Assembly (NCBI GenBank): GCA_036260375.1
Contig: DASZZZ010000038.1
Coordinates: 1-39,745, forward strand
Direction: 5' to 3'
Length of the DNA: 39,745 bases
Source of the DNA: DASZZZ01 sp036260375
Lineage (GTDB): Bacteria > Actinomycetota > CADDZG01 > WHSQ01
Shown here: one piece after another, positions 1 through 7,616 of the stretch
Layout of the letters: each line of letters opens with the position of its first letter
Position numbering within the stretch: the first letter of the stretch is position 1
Notes under the pieces: generated by a model
Seen by the model: only the letters and a program-made list of their open reading frames with translations
What the model was told of the DNA's origin: nothing
Database searches by the model: none
Translations under genes and position numbers: made by a program

Positions 1-1
1 C

Positions 2-559
2 CTCGGCGCGCTCGTCGCGTACGCGCTCGCGGCGGCGGCGTGGGTCGCGCTCCAGGGACGCGTCGCGCTGCGCGCCGCGGGCGCCGTGCCGCTGCCCGCC
101 GGCGCCGCGCCGCGCCTCGAGAACGTCGCCGCGGGGCTCGCCGCCGACCTCGGGGCGCCCGCGCCGCGCCTGTACCGGGCCCCCGGCGCCGGCGCCAACG
201 CGCTGTCGTGCTGGGCCGGCGGCCCCGCCCTGGTCGTCACCGACGGGCTCCTGGAGCGCTACACCCGCACGGAGATCGAGGCGGTCGTGGCGCACTGTCT
301 CGTGCGCCTGGAGCGCCGCCGCCAGCGCCGGGCCGCGCTCGCCACCGCGCTCGGCCGCGCCGGCCGGGCCGTGGCGCCGGTGACGGGCGGCGAGGACGAC
401 GGCCGCGCCGCGGCACTGACGCGCTACCCGCCCGCGCTCGCCGTCGCGATCGCGAAGGCGGAGCCGCGCGGCGGCCGCTTCGCGCCGCTGTGGCTCGTCG
501 GCGACGGCGCCCGCGGCCCGTCGCCCGCGGCGCGCGCGGACGCGCTCGAGGACCTCTGA
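2..559 (+). CDS. M48 (HtpX-like) peptidase homologue with degenerate zinc motif, 5' partial
   Basis: The reading frame is open from the window edge, so the N-terminus is missing. The visible part starts with a hydrophobic, probably transmembrane stretch (LVAYALAAAAWVAL), then a segment typical of M48/HtpX membrane peptidases: NALSCWAGGPALVVTDGLLE followed by a helix (EIEAVVAHCLVRLERRR). In active M48 enzymes that helix carries HExxH (AHELAH). Here it reads HCLVR, so the catalytic Glu and the second zinc His are both gone. The tail is short and basic, ending in DALEDL. Fold assignment is inference from the pattern; loss of the motif is seen directly. It is probably a pseudo-enzyme or a decaying copy. 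A weak T-tract hairpin about 50 nt downstream may end transcription. Confidence 0.6.
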   Translation, partial: LGALVAYALAAAAWVALQGRVALRAAGAVPLPAGAAPRLENVAAGLAADLGAPAPRLYRAPGAGANALSCWAGGPALVVTDGLLERYTRTEIEAVVAHCLVRLERRRQRRAALATALGRAGRAVAPVTGGEDDGRAAALTRYPPALAVAIAKAEPRGGRFAPLWLVGDGARGPSPAARADALEDL

Positions 560-607
560 GCCGGGGGCATTGCCGCAGCGCCACCGCCGCCGCGTGATAA
601 CTTCCTG

Positions 608-630
608 GCGCGTCCGCGAGGGCGCTTTTT
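608..630 (+). terminator. Weak hairpin followed by a T5 run
   Basis: A GCGC/GCGC-based stem is followed by five Ts, the most prominent T-run in the 187-nt gap between the M48-like gene and the first DUF3048 gene. The stem is short, so this is only a possible intrinsic terminator. Confidence 0.25.
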
Positions 631-746
631 CGCGGGCCGCCCCCGACGCACGGACGTCAGTGGGCGGAACCGGCCCCGTGGTCGCGCCGCCTCGGCGCGC
701 GCGGACCAGCGCCGGCGAACGATCGAAGACCACGAGGAGGATCCCG

Positions 747-1778
747 TTGTCGAGGAACGCGAAGATCGGCATCGCGGTCGTCGCGGTGCTCGCGCTCGCC
801 GTCGGCGCGTTCGCGCTCGTCGGGGGCAAGGACGGCGTCATCGACGCGCTTCCCGGCGGCGATCCGCCGACGTGCCCGCTGAGCGGCGTCGAGCCGCGCG
901 ACGACGCCGCTCTCGAGCGTCCCGCGGTCGCCGTCAAGGTGGAGAACGCGCCGGTCGCGTACCCGTTGTCGGGGCTCGAGGACGCGGAGGTCGTCTACGA
1001 GGAGCTCGTCGAGGGCGGCGTGACGCGCTTCATGGCCATCTACGGCTGCACCGACTCGGGCAAGGTCGGGCCCGTCCGCAGCGCGCGCGCCATCGACCCC
1101 GCGATCATGACGCCGGCGACGCGTATCCTCGGCTTCTCCGGCGCGAACAACACCGTGCTCGAGGCGCTCGACGAGGCGGGCATCGTGCAGATCGAGGAGA
1201 GCGAGGCGGGCGAGGCGATGCAACGCGTGCCGCGCGAGGGTCTTGCGTCCGAGCACACCCTCTACGCGAACACCGCCAGGCTCCGCCGGATCGGCGCCAA
1301 GCGCTTCGACGACGCGCCGCCCGACGACCTCTACGAGTTCGGCGACCTCGACGGCGACGCCAAGCGCGCGCGGTCGGTGACGATCGAGTTCAGTGACGTC
1401 ACTTCGGTGAGCTACGAGTTCCGCGGCGGCCAGTGGCGCCGCTTCCAGGCCGGCCAGCCGTTCGTCGACGAGTCCGGCAAGCAGATCGCGGTCGACAACG
1501 TCGTCGTCGAGGAGCACGTCGTCAACGAGTCCGACATCGTCGACGTCACGGGCACGCCGTCGGTCGAGATCGCCGACGTCACCGGCAGCGGGCGCGCGGT
1601 CCTGTTTCGCGACGGGCGCGCCGTCGTCGGGCGGTGGGTGCGCGAGGACGTCGACGGCGCGGTGCGCTTCGAGACGAAGTCCGGCGACGCCATGGTGCTC
1701 GCGCCCGGGTCGACGTGGATCCACCTCGTCCCCAACGACGAGGGCGACGTGAAGGGGTCGTTCGCCTATGAGCGCTAG
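747..1778 (+). CDS. DUF3048 (YerB-like) membrane-anchored protein, copy 1
   Basis: The start is TTG at 747, 6 nt after a strong AGGAGG (735-740); earlier in-frame starts have no such site. The 343-residue protein has a basic N-terminus, one transmembrane anchor (IGIAVVAVLALAVGAFALV) and an extracytoplasmic DUF3048 domain. Visible family signatures are CPLSG, RPAVAVKVEN, GLEDAEVVYEELVEGGVTRF and GPVRSAR. The C-terminal half matches the second YerB-like domain (VVVEEHVV, FRDGRAVVGRWVRE, GSTWIHLVP). The biochemical role of DUF3048 is unknown; Bacillus YerB is a lipoprotein. Its last 11 nt overlap the next gene, which encodes a paralogue, so the two are cotranslated. Confidence 0.85.
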   Translation: MSRNAKIGIAVVAVLALAVGAFALVGGKDGVIDALPGGDPPTCPLSGVEPRDDAALERPAVAVKVENAPVAYPLSGLEDAEVVYEELVEGGVTRFMAIYGCTDSGKVGPVRSARAIDPAIMTPATRILGFSGANNTVLEALDEAGIVQIEESEAGEAMQRVPREGLASEHTLYANTARLRRIGAKRFDDAPPDDLYEFGDLDGDAKRARSVTIEFSDVTSVSYEFRGGQWRRFQAGQPFVDESGKQIAVDNVVVEEHVVNESDIVDVTGTPSVEIADVTGSGRAVLFRDGRAVVGRWVREDVDGAVRFETKSGDAMVLAPGSTWIHLVPNDEGDVKGSFAYER

Positions 1779-2808
1779 GCGACGCGCCGCCGCCGCCGCG
1801 GCCGCGGCGGCCCTGCTGGCGGCGTGCTCGGGCTCGGACGGCTCGGACTCCGCGACCGACGCGGACGTCCCGGGCCGCACGGGGGCCGCGGGCGGCCCGA
1901 CGACGTGCCCGCTGACCGGCGAGGACGCGCCCGACGGCGTCGACCTGCGCCGCCCCGCGATCGCGGTGAAGGTCGAGAACCCGCCCGAGGCGCGCCCGCA
2001 GAGCGGGCTCGAGCGCGCCGACGTCGTCGTCGAGGAGCGGGTGGAGGGCGGCATCACGCGCTTCCTCGTCGTCTTCCACTGCGACGACGCGGGACGCGTC
2101 GGTCCGATTCGCAGCGCGCGCTTCGACGACCCGAAGATCGCCAAGCCGTTCACGTCGTTCATCGCGGCGTCGGGGGCCAACGAGGTCGTCGAGCGAGAGA
2201 TCCGCAAGCGCGACATGACCTACGTCGACGAGAAGCGCGCCAAGGACGGCGAGCTGTTCCGGTGGCCGGCGGGCGCGGACGACGTCCACAGCCTCTACGC
2301 GAACGCCACCAAGCTGTTGCAGCGCGCCGAGCGCGCCGGGCTCGAGGCGCCGCGTCACGACGTGCTCGACTTCGGCCCCCCGCCCGACGGCGCCAAGGAC
2401 GCCCGTCGCGTCACGCTGAACTTCGTCGGCGACAACACGATCGAGTACCGGTGGCAGGACGGCGCATGGCGCCGTTACGAGGCCGGACGGCGCTTCACCA
2501 CCAAGGGCGGCGGTCAGGTCGCGGTGCCGAACGTGCTCGTGCAGGAGATCCGCGTCGACAACTCCGACACGCTCGTCGACGTGTCCGGGGCCGCGTCGCC
2601 GGAGTTCGACCTCGTCGGGCGCGGGCGCGCGCTGCTGTTTCGTGACGGCAAGGTCGTCGCCGGCGAGTGGAGAATCGAGCGCGCGTTCGCGGCCCCCGAG
2701 TACACGACCCGCTCCGGCGACGCGATGACGTTCGCGGAGGGCCCGGTGTGGATCGCGCTCGTTCCGTCGCGCGCCGGCGAGGTCAAGGGCAAGATCGCGT
2801 ACCGCTGA
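1768..2808 (+). CDS. DUF3048 (YerB-like) lipoprotein, copy 2
   Basis: This is a 346-residue paralogue of the preceding gene, starting inside its 3' end. It has an Ala-rich signal peptide ending in a lipobox (LLAAC, Cys at about residue 20), so it is predicted to be lipid-anchored, whereas copy 1 is held by a transmembrane helix. The domain order and signatures repeat those of copy 1: CPLTGEDAP, RPAIAVKVENPPEARPQSGL, EGGITRFLVV, GPIRSAR, then a C-terminal domain with VLVQEIRV and LLFRDGKVVAGEW. The tandem arrangement points to duplication followed by divergence of the anchor. Function is unknown; an envelope role is inferred from the export signal. Confidence 0.85.
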   Translation: MSARRRAAAAAAAAALLAACSGSDGSDSATDADVPGRTGAAGGPTTCPLTGEDAPDGVDLRRPAIAVKVENPPEARPQSGLERADVVVEERVEGGITRFLVVFHCDDAGRVGPIRSARFDDPKIAKPFTSFIAASGANEVVEREIRKRDMTYVDEKRAKDGELFRWPAGADDVHSLYANATKLLQRAERAGLEAPRHDVLDFGPPPDGAKDARRVTLNFVGDNTIEYRWQDGAWRRYEAGRRFTTKGGGQVAVPNVLVQEIRVDNSDTLVDVSGAASPEFDLVGRGRALLFRDGKVVAGEWRIERAFAAPEYTTRSGDAMTFAEGPVWIALVPSRAGEVKGKIAYR

Positions 2809-2847
2809 CGCACGCGCGCGGGGCGGCTGCGGCCGCGAGGCGGCTGG

Positions 2848-2853
2848 TAGACT
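2848..2853 (+). promoter_or_regulatory. Candidate -10 box (TAGACT) upstream of pdxS
   Basis: TAGACT fits the actinobacterial TANNNT -10 pattern. It lies about 80 nt upstream of pdxS in the 124-nt gap after the DUF3048 pair. No convincing -35 is visible. Confidence 0.35.
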
Positions 2854-2932
2854 CGCCCCTCGAGCGCGCCACGCCCTCCGCCGGCGCGCCGTCCCCAACA
2901 ACGAGCGCGTAGGGCTCAGGGCACGGGAAAGG

Positions 2933-3862
2933 ATGACCATGGCCGACAACGACACGACGGCGCGCGCCGGCGACCTCGGACGGACCCCCGGCACCGGCCT
3001 CGTCAAGCGCGGCCTCGCCGAGATGCTCAAGGGCGGCGTGATCATGGACGTGACCACCGCCGAGCACGCCCGCATCGCCGAGGACGCGGGCGCGGTCGCG
3101 GTCATGGCGCTCGAGCGGGTGCCCGCCGACATCCGCGCCGAGGGCGGCGTCGCCCGCATGGCCGACCCCGAGAAGGTCGCCGAGATCATGGACGCGGTCT
3201 CGATCCCGGTCATGGCCAAGTGCCGCATCGGGCACTTCGTCGAGGCGCAGGTGCTGCAGAGCCTCGGCGTCGACTACGTCGACGAGTCCGAGGTGCTGAC
3301 GCCCGCCGACGAGGCGCACCACGTCGACAAGTGGAGCTTCACGGTCCCGTTCGTGTGCGGCGCGACGAACCTCGGCGAGGCGCTGCGGCGCGTCGGCGAG
3401 GGGGCCGCGATGATCCGCAGCAAGGGCGAGGCCGGAACGGGCAACGTCGTCGAGGCGACGCGCCACATGCGCGCGATCACGTCCGAGATGCGGCGGCTCA
3501 CGACGCTCGGCCCGGAGGAGCTGATGGCCGAGGCCAAGCGCCTCGGCGCGCCGTTCGAGCTCGTGCGCGAGATCGCCGGCACCGGCCGCCTGCCCGTCGT
3601 GCTGTTCACCGCGGGCGGCATCGCGACGCCGGCGGACGCCGCGATGATGATGCAGCTCGGCGCCGACGGCGTGTTCGTCGGGTCCGGCATCTTCAAGTCG
3701 GGCGACCCCGCGACGCGGGCGCGCGCGATCGTCGAGGCGACGACCTACTTCAACGACCCCGACATCGTCGCCAAGGTCTCGCGCGGCCTCGGCGAGGCGA
3801 TGGTCGGCATCAACGTCGGCGAGCTGTCCGACTCCGACCGTCTCGCGACGCGCGGGTGGTGA
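2933..3862 (+). CDS. pdxS: Pyridoxal 5'-phosphate synthase, synthase subunit PdxS
   Basis: PdxS condenses ribose 5-phosphate, glyceraldehyde 3-phosphate and ammonia (supplied by PdxT) into pyridoxal 5'-phosphate. The 309-residue length is normal. Signatures include VKRGLAEMLKGGVIMDV near the start, the Schiff-base lysine in VMAKCRIGH (K96, equivalent to K81 of the Bacillus enzyme) and the second active-site lysine in IRSKGEAGTG (K164, equivalent to K149). The 68-residue spacing between them matches the family. ATG at 2933 follows a GGAAAGG; a second ATG at 2939 is possible. It is the first gene of pdxS-pdxT-yebC, with pdxT starting 10 nt after its stop. Confidence 0.97.
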   Translation: MTMADNDTTARAGDLGRTPGTGLVKRGLAEMLKGGVIMDVTTAEHARIAEDAGAVAVMALERVPADIRAEGGVARMADPEKVAEIMDAVSIPVMAKCRIGHFVEAQVLQSLGVDYVDESEVLTPADEAHHVDKWSFTVPFVCGATNLGEALRRVGEGAAMIRSKGEAGTGNVVEATRHMRAITSEMRRLTTLGPEELMAEAKRLGAPFELVREIAGTGRLPVVLFTAGGIATPADAAMMMQLGADGVFVGSGIFKSGDPATRARAIVEATTYFNDPDIVAKVSRGLGEAMVGINVGELSDSDRLATRGW

Positions 3863-3872
3863 CCGCGCCGGC

Positions 3873-4451
3873 ATGAAGGTAGGCGTCCTCGGGCTCCAGG
3901 GCGACGTGCGCGAGCACGTGCGCGCCGTGGCTGCCGCGGGCGCGACGCCGGCAGTCGTCAAGCGCGCCGACGAGCTCGCCGACGCAGACGCGCTCGTGCT
4001 GCCGGGCGGCGAGTCGACGACGATCGGCAAGCTCCTCGACCGCTTCGGGCTTCTGGAGCCGCTGCGCGCCCGCGCGCGCGCCGGGATGCCGCTGTACGGG
4101 ACGTGCGCGGGGCTCATCCTGATGGCGCGCGACGTCGTCGGCGAGCACGACGCGCCGCATCGTCTCGGAGTGCTCGACGTCGCCGTGCGCCGCAACGCGT
4201 ACGGACGCCAGGTCGAGTCGTTCGAGGCCGACCTCGACGTCGCCGGGCGCGACGAGCCCTTCCGCGCCGTGTTCATACGCGCGCCGGCGATAGAGGAGAC
4301 GGGCGCGGACGTCGAGGTTCTCGCGCGCCACGAGGGACGTCCGGTGCTCGTCCGCCAGGGCCGCCTGCTCGCGTCCAGCTTCCATCCCGAACTGTCGAAC
4401 GACGCGTCGGTGCACGAGCTGTTCGTGGCGCTGGCGCGCGACGGAGGCTAG
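3873..4451 (+). CDS. pdxT: Pyridoxal 5'-phosphate synthase, glutaminase subunit PdxT
   Basis: A class I glutamine amidotransferase that hydrolyses glutamine and channels ammonia to PdxS. The 192-residue protein carries the oxyanion region LPGGEST, the nucleophile C78 in YGTCAG, and H171/E173 in SFHPEL, completing the Cys-His-Glu triad. It lies directly downstream of pdxS, and its TAG abuts the yebC ATG with no spacer. All key residues are intact, so it should be active. Confidence 0.97.
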   Translation: MKVGVLGLQGDVREHVRAVAAAGATPAVVKRADELADADALVLPGGESTTIGKLLDRFGLLEPLRARARAGMPLYGTCAGLILMARDVVGEHDAPHRLGVLDVAVRRNAYGRQVESFEADLDVAGRDEPFRAVFIRAPAIEETGADVEVLARHEGRPVLVRQGRLLASSFHPELSNDASVHELFVALARDGG

Positions 4452-5198
4452 ATGTCCGGTCACTCGAAGTGGTCGACGATCAAGCGCAAGAAGGGCGCCG
4501 CCGACGCGCAGCGCTCGAAGCTGTGGGGCAAGCTGCTGCGCTTCGTCGAGGTCGCGGCGCGCGAGGGCGGCGGCAACGTCGAGGCCAACCCGACGCTCGC
4601 CACGGCGGTCGCGAAGGCGAAGGCGAGCTCGGTGCCCAACGACAACATCGAGCGCGCCATCAAGCGCGGCACCGGCGAGCTCGCCGGCGAGTCCTACGTC
4701 GAGACGTCGTACGAGGGCTACGGCCCCGGCGGCGTCGCGATCCTCGTGCACTGCCTCACGACGAACCGCAACCGGGCCGCGCAGGACGTCAGGAGCGTGT
4801 TCAACGGCAGCGGCGGCAAGCTCGCCGAGCCGGGCGCGGTGTCGTGGATGTTCGAGCCGAAGGGCGTGGTGATCGTGCCGACGAGCTCCGCCGCGGAGGA
4901 GGACGTGTTCCTCGCCGCGGCGGACGCGGGGGCGGAGGACGTGCGCCCGTCCGACGAGTCGGTCGAGGTCGTGACGCCCCCCGACGCCCTGCGCGCGGTC
5001 GAGGGCTCGCTGCGCGCCGCCGGCATCGAGGTCGAGTCGAGCGAGCTGACGCACGTTCCCAAGACGACCGTCCCGCTCGACGGCGGCGACGCGAAGAAGG
5101 TCCTCGCGCTCATCGACCGCCTCGAGGAGCTCGACGACGTCCAGGACGTCTACGCCAACTTCGACATCCCCGACGAGGTCCTCGCGTCGATCGCATGA
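4452..5198 (+). CDS. yebC: YebC/PmpR-family regulator or translation factor
   Basis: A 248-residue protein with the family hallmark at its N-terminus (GHSKWSTIKRKKGAADAQRS), followed by NPTLATAVAKAK, VPNDNIERAIKRG and YEGYGPGGVA. Family members have been described as DNA-binding transcriptional regulators and, more recently, as ribosome-associated factors that relieve stalling. The sequence cannot decide between these. It starts immediately after pdxT and lies upstream of the ruv genes, as is usual in bacteria. Its final ATGA carries the Shine-Dalgarno sequence of the next gene. Confidence 0.95.
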   Translation: MSGHSKWSTIKRKKGAADAQRSKLWGKLLRFVEVAAREGGGNVEANPTLATAVAKAKASSVPNDNIERAIKRGTGELAGESYVETSYEGYGPGGVAILVHCLTTNRNRAAQDVRSVFNGSGGKLAEPGAVSWMFEPKGVVIVPTSSAAEEDVFLAAADAGAEDVRPSDESVEVVTPPDALRAVEGSLRAAGIEVESSELTHVPKTTVPLDGGDAKKVLALIDRLEELDDVQDVYANFDIPDEVLASIA

Positions 5199-5209
5199 AG
5201 GAGGCTTCG

Positions 5210-6427
5210 ATGGATCCGCGTCTCGCGTCCATCGCGGAGCAGATCGAGAGCACGGGCTGGGCCGCGTCGCTCTGCGACGCGCAGTGGCGCCTCGTGTGGG
5301 TGTCGAGCGAGATGACCGTCCTGCTCGGCGAGAGCGATCCCGACAAGCTCGGCATCGGCAAGCACATGGTCGAGTGCCACTGCAGCCCGACGTGGCGCAA
5401 CGCGGTCACCGAGGAGAGCCAGTACGGGGCGTTCGCGCAGCACGTCGGCTTGATGGTGCCGGGCACGCCGGGCGGCAAGGAGGCCATCGTCGCGATGCTC
5501 GAGAGCGGGTTTCGCGACGCGCTGGAGCTCGGCGAGGAGGGTTCGCCCGAGGCGCACGAGACGCTGCTCTCGTTGCTCGACGGCACGGAGGCCGTCGAGC
5601 CCCCGCTCGTGTGGACGTACGACTTCGACTTCCTCCAGGGCGACCTGCCCCCGGCGCGCGTCAGCGAGATCGCGGTGCGCGCCTACGACGGCGGCGAGCT
5701 GCTCGGGACCGTGTTCCTGTTCGGCCCCGCGCTGCCTGCGAGCGTGCTGAGCCTCGTCGCGCGCGGCGACGCCGACATGTACGCACGCATGAAGAGCCTG
5801 GTCCGGCCCGGGCGCCGCCAGGCGGCGATCCTGTTCACCGACCTCCAGGCGTCGGGCCCTCTCGCGCGCCGCCTCCCGAGCGCGGCGTACTTCCGCCTCG
5901 TGTGCGCGATCACGACCGCCATCGACGAGGTCGTCATCCGCCACCGCGGCATCGTCGGCAAGCACGCCGGCGACGGCGTGACCGCGTTCTTCCTCGCCGA
6001 CGACCTCGGCTCGTCGTCGCGCGCCGCGCGCGCCGCGATCGAGGCCGCCCGCGACGTCGCCGTCGCGGCGCGCGACGCGGCCAAGGAGGTCGCGCAGGAC
6101 ACCGGGCTCATCGACCCGGCCGAGTGCTTCGTCAACGTCGGCGCGCACTGGGGCGGCGCGCTCTACATGGGCCAGCTCGTGACCGGGGGCCGGCTCGAGG
6201 TCACCGCCCTGGGCGACCGGGTCAACGAGGCGGCGCGCATCCAGCAGTCCGCCGGCGACGGCCAGATCCTCGCGTCCAAGAGCCTCGTCGAGCACCTGTC
6301 CGAGGACGACGCCGAGGCCGCCGGCATCGACGTCGACGGCGTCGTCTACGTCCCCGTCGCGGAGCTGCCCGGCGCCGGCCCCAAGGCGATACGCGACGCC
6401 GGCAGCATCCCGGTCACGACGCTGTAG
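5210..6427 (+). CDS. Class III adenylate/guanylate cyclase with N-terminal sensor-like domain
   Basis: The start chosen is ATG 5210, 5 nt after AAGGAGG (5198-5204); ATG 5195 would add five residues but lacks a site. The 405-residue protein has two parts. Residues 1-190 look like a PAS-type sensor (WRLVWVSSEM, a Cys/His cluster VECHCSP at 55-60, then a second strand-rich segment). Residues 200-360 form a cyclase homology domain. Visible catalytic positions are D211 (LFTDLQ) and D255 (KHAGDG) for the metals, K251, and N339/R343 (GDRVNEAAR) for the transition state, so it should be catalytically competent. Whether it makes cAMP or cGMP cannot be told safely. No transmembrane segment is evident, so it is cytosolic. 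It sits between yebC and ruvC, where most actinobacteria have no cyclase. Confidence 0.85.
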   Translation: MDPRLASIAEQIESTGWAASLCDAQWRLVWVSSEMTVLLGESDPDKLGIGKHMVECHCSPTWRNAVTEESQYGAFAQHVGLMVPGTPGGKEAIVAMLESGFRDALELGEEGSPEAHETLLSLLDGTEAVEPPLVWTYDFDFLQGDLPPARVSEIAVRAYDGGELLGTVFLFGPALPASVLSLVARGDADMYARMKSLVRPGRRQAAILFTDLQASGPLARRLPSAAYFRLVCAITTAIDEVVIRHRGIVGKHAGDGVTAFFLADDLGSSSRAARAAIEAARDVAVAARDAAKEVAQDTGLIDPAECFVNVGAHWGGALYMGQLVTGGRLEVTALGDRVNEAARIQQSAGDGQILASKSLVEHLSEDDAEAAGIDVDGVVYVPVAELPGAGPKAIRDAGSIPVTTL

Positions 6428-6490
6428 CGGCTCGCGGCCTCCGGACCGGCGCAGTCGCGGGAAAGCCGCCGGGCGCGGCGACCCGTCCGC

Positions 6491-6496
6491 TACGCT
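6491..6496 (+). promoter_or_regulatory. -10 box (TACGCT) upstream of ruvC with leaderless micro-ORF start
   Basis: TACGCT lies 6 nt before GTG 6503, the spacing expected for a leaderless transcript. The gap after the cyclase gene is about 107 nt, so an independent ruvCAB promoter is plausible. Confidence 0.45.
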
Positions 6497-6502
6497 GGGC
6501 CG

Positions 6503-6544
6503 GTGCGGGAACACACGTTCGTGCGAGCGCGCCCGTGCGCGTGA
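6503..6544 (+). CDS. Possible 13-codon leaderless micro-ORF overlapping the ruvC start
   Basis: GTG 6503 sits 6 nt after a TACGCT box and opens a 13-codon frame ending in TGA at 6542-6544. That stop overlaps the ruvC start region (GTG 6535) and forms an exact GTGA overlap with the alternative ruvC start GTG 6541. It may serve to load ribosomes for coupled ruvC translation. The peptide (VREHTFVRARPCA) has no recognisable function. An equivalent arrangement is seen before aspS. Confidence 0.3.
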   Translation: MREHTFVRARPCA

Positions 6545-7032
6545 TCGGCGTCGACCCCGGCCTGACCACGACCGGCTACGCGGTCGTCGAGCGGGTCGCG
6601 GGGTCGCTGCGGGCGCTCGACGTCGGCGCGGTCGCGACGGCGGCGGCGGACGCGCGCGCCGCGCGCCTCGCCGCGCTCCACGACGGGCTCGCGGCGGTCG
6701 TGACCCGGTGGCGGCCCGCGGCGGCGGCGATCGAGAGCGTCTTCTTCAACGCCAACGTCCGCACCGCGATGGCCACGGGCCAGGCGTCGGGCGTCGCCCT
6801 GTTGTGCCTCGCCCACGCCGGCGTCGACGTCGCGCACTACACGCCGACGGAGGTCAAGTCGGCGGTCGTGGGCGTCGGCAGCGCGTCCAAGGACCAGGTC
6901 GGCGCCATGGTCGCGGCGCTGCTGCGGCTGGCGGCCCCGCCGCGGCCCCCGGACGCCGCCGACGCGTGCGCGGTCGCCATCTGCCACCTCAACCGCAGCC
7001 GTCTCGCCGCCGCGTTGAGGGCGGCGCGGTGA
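6535..7032 (+). CDS. ruvC: Holliday-junction resolvase RuvC
   Basis: RuvC cuts Holliday junctions after branch migration by RuvAB. With GTG 6535 as start the protein is 165 residues, normal for the family, beginning MRVIGVDPG like other actinobacterial RuvCs. The four acidic catalytic residues are present: D7, E67 (AAIESVFF), D140 and D143 (PPDAADA). GTG 6541 is an alternative start that would give a GTGA overlap with a leaderless micro-ORF. The TGA overlaps the GTG of ruvA (GTGA), indicating coupled translation of ruvC-ruvA-ruvB. Confidence 0.95.
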   Translation: MRVIGVDPGLTTTGYAVVERVAGSLRALDVGAVATAAADARAARLAALHDGLAAVVTRWRPAAAAIESVFFNANVRTAMATGQASGVALLCLAHAGVDVAHYTPTEVKSAVVGVGSASKDQVGAMVAALLRLAAPPRPPDAADACAVAICHLNRSRLAAALRAAR

Positions 7033-7616
7033 TCGGGTTCCTCGACGGCGCGGTGGCGGGCCGCACCGCCGACGGCTGCTTCGTCGACGTCGGCGGCGTC
7101 GGCTACCGGCTGACGTGCTCGGCGACGACGCTGCGCGCGCTGCCGGCCGACGGCGCGCGCGCGCGGCTGTGGACCCACGTCCACGTGCGCGAGGACGCGC
7201 TCGCGCTGTTCGGGTTCGCGACCGAGGCCGAGCAGCGGGCGTTCGAGGCGCTGATCTCGGTGTCGGGCGTGGGGCCCCGGGTCGCGCTGGCGGTGTGCTC
7301 GGCGCTGTCGCCCGACGCGCTGCGGCGCGCGGTCGCGACCGACGACGCAGCCGCGCTCGCCGCGATCCCGGGCATCGGTAAGAAGACCGCGGCTCGCATC
7401 GTCCTCGAGCTGCGCGAGCGGCTCGGCGTGCCCGACCTCCACGTCGTCGGCGGCGACGGCGACGGCGACGTCGCGTCGCTCGCGCGCTCGGCGCTGGAGA
7501 ACCTCGGCTACTCGCCGTCCGAGGTGCGCGCCGCGCTCGCGGGCGTCGAGCTCTCCGACGACCTCCAGAGCGTCGTGCGGTCCGCGCTCGTCGCGCTCGG
7601 ACGGGGGGCCGGATGA
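7029..7616 (+). CDS. ruvA: Holliday-junction DNA helicase subunit RuvA
   Basis: The 195-residue tetrameric junction-binding subunit. It begins MIGFLDG with an N-terminal OB fold (GVGYRLTCSATT). Tandem helix-hairpin-helix motifs follow (ISVSGVGPRVALAV and IPGIGKKTAARIV), then a C-terminal RuvB-contact domain (ALENLGYSPSEVRAAL). It starts with GTG inside the ruvC stop, and its own stop overlaps the ruvB ATG (ATGA). Confidence 0.96.
   Translation: MIGFLDGAVAGRTADGCFVDVGGVGYRLTCSATTLRALPADGARARLWTHVHVREDALALFGFATEAEQRAFEALISVSGVGPRVALAVCSALSPDALRRAVATDDAAALAAIPGIGKKTAARIVLELRERLGVPDLHVVGGDGDGDVASLARSALENLGYSPSEVRAALAGVELSDDLQSVVRSALVALGRGAG

Noticed and set aside
570..746. Extended start of the first DUF3048 gene at 570 and a promoter TTGCCG/TGATAA at 570-600
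   Set aside because: The extra 59 residues are low-complexity and Arg-rich, and the TTG at 747 has a perfect ribosome binding site. The promoter spacing (19 nt) is poor.
4103..6427. A 774-codon frame joining pdxT/yebC antiframe sequence to the cyclase
   Set aside because: The first part is out-of-frame translation of yebC; a strong Shine-Dalgarno at 5198-5204 fixes the cyclase start at 5210.
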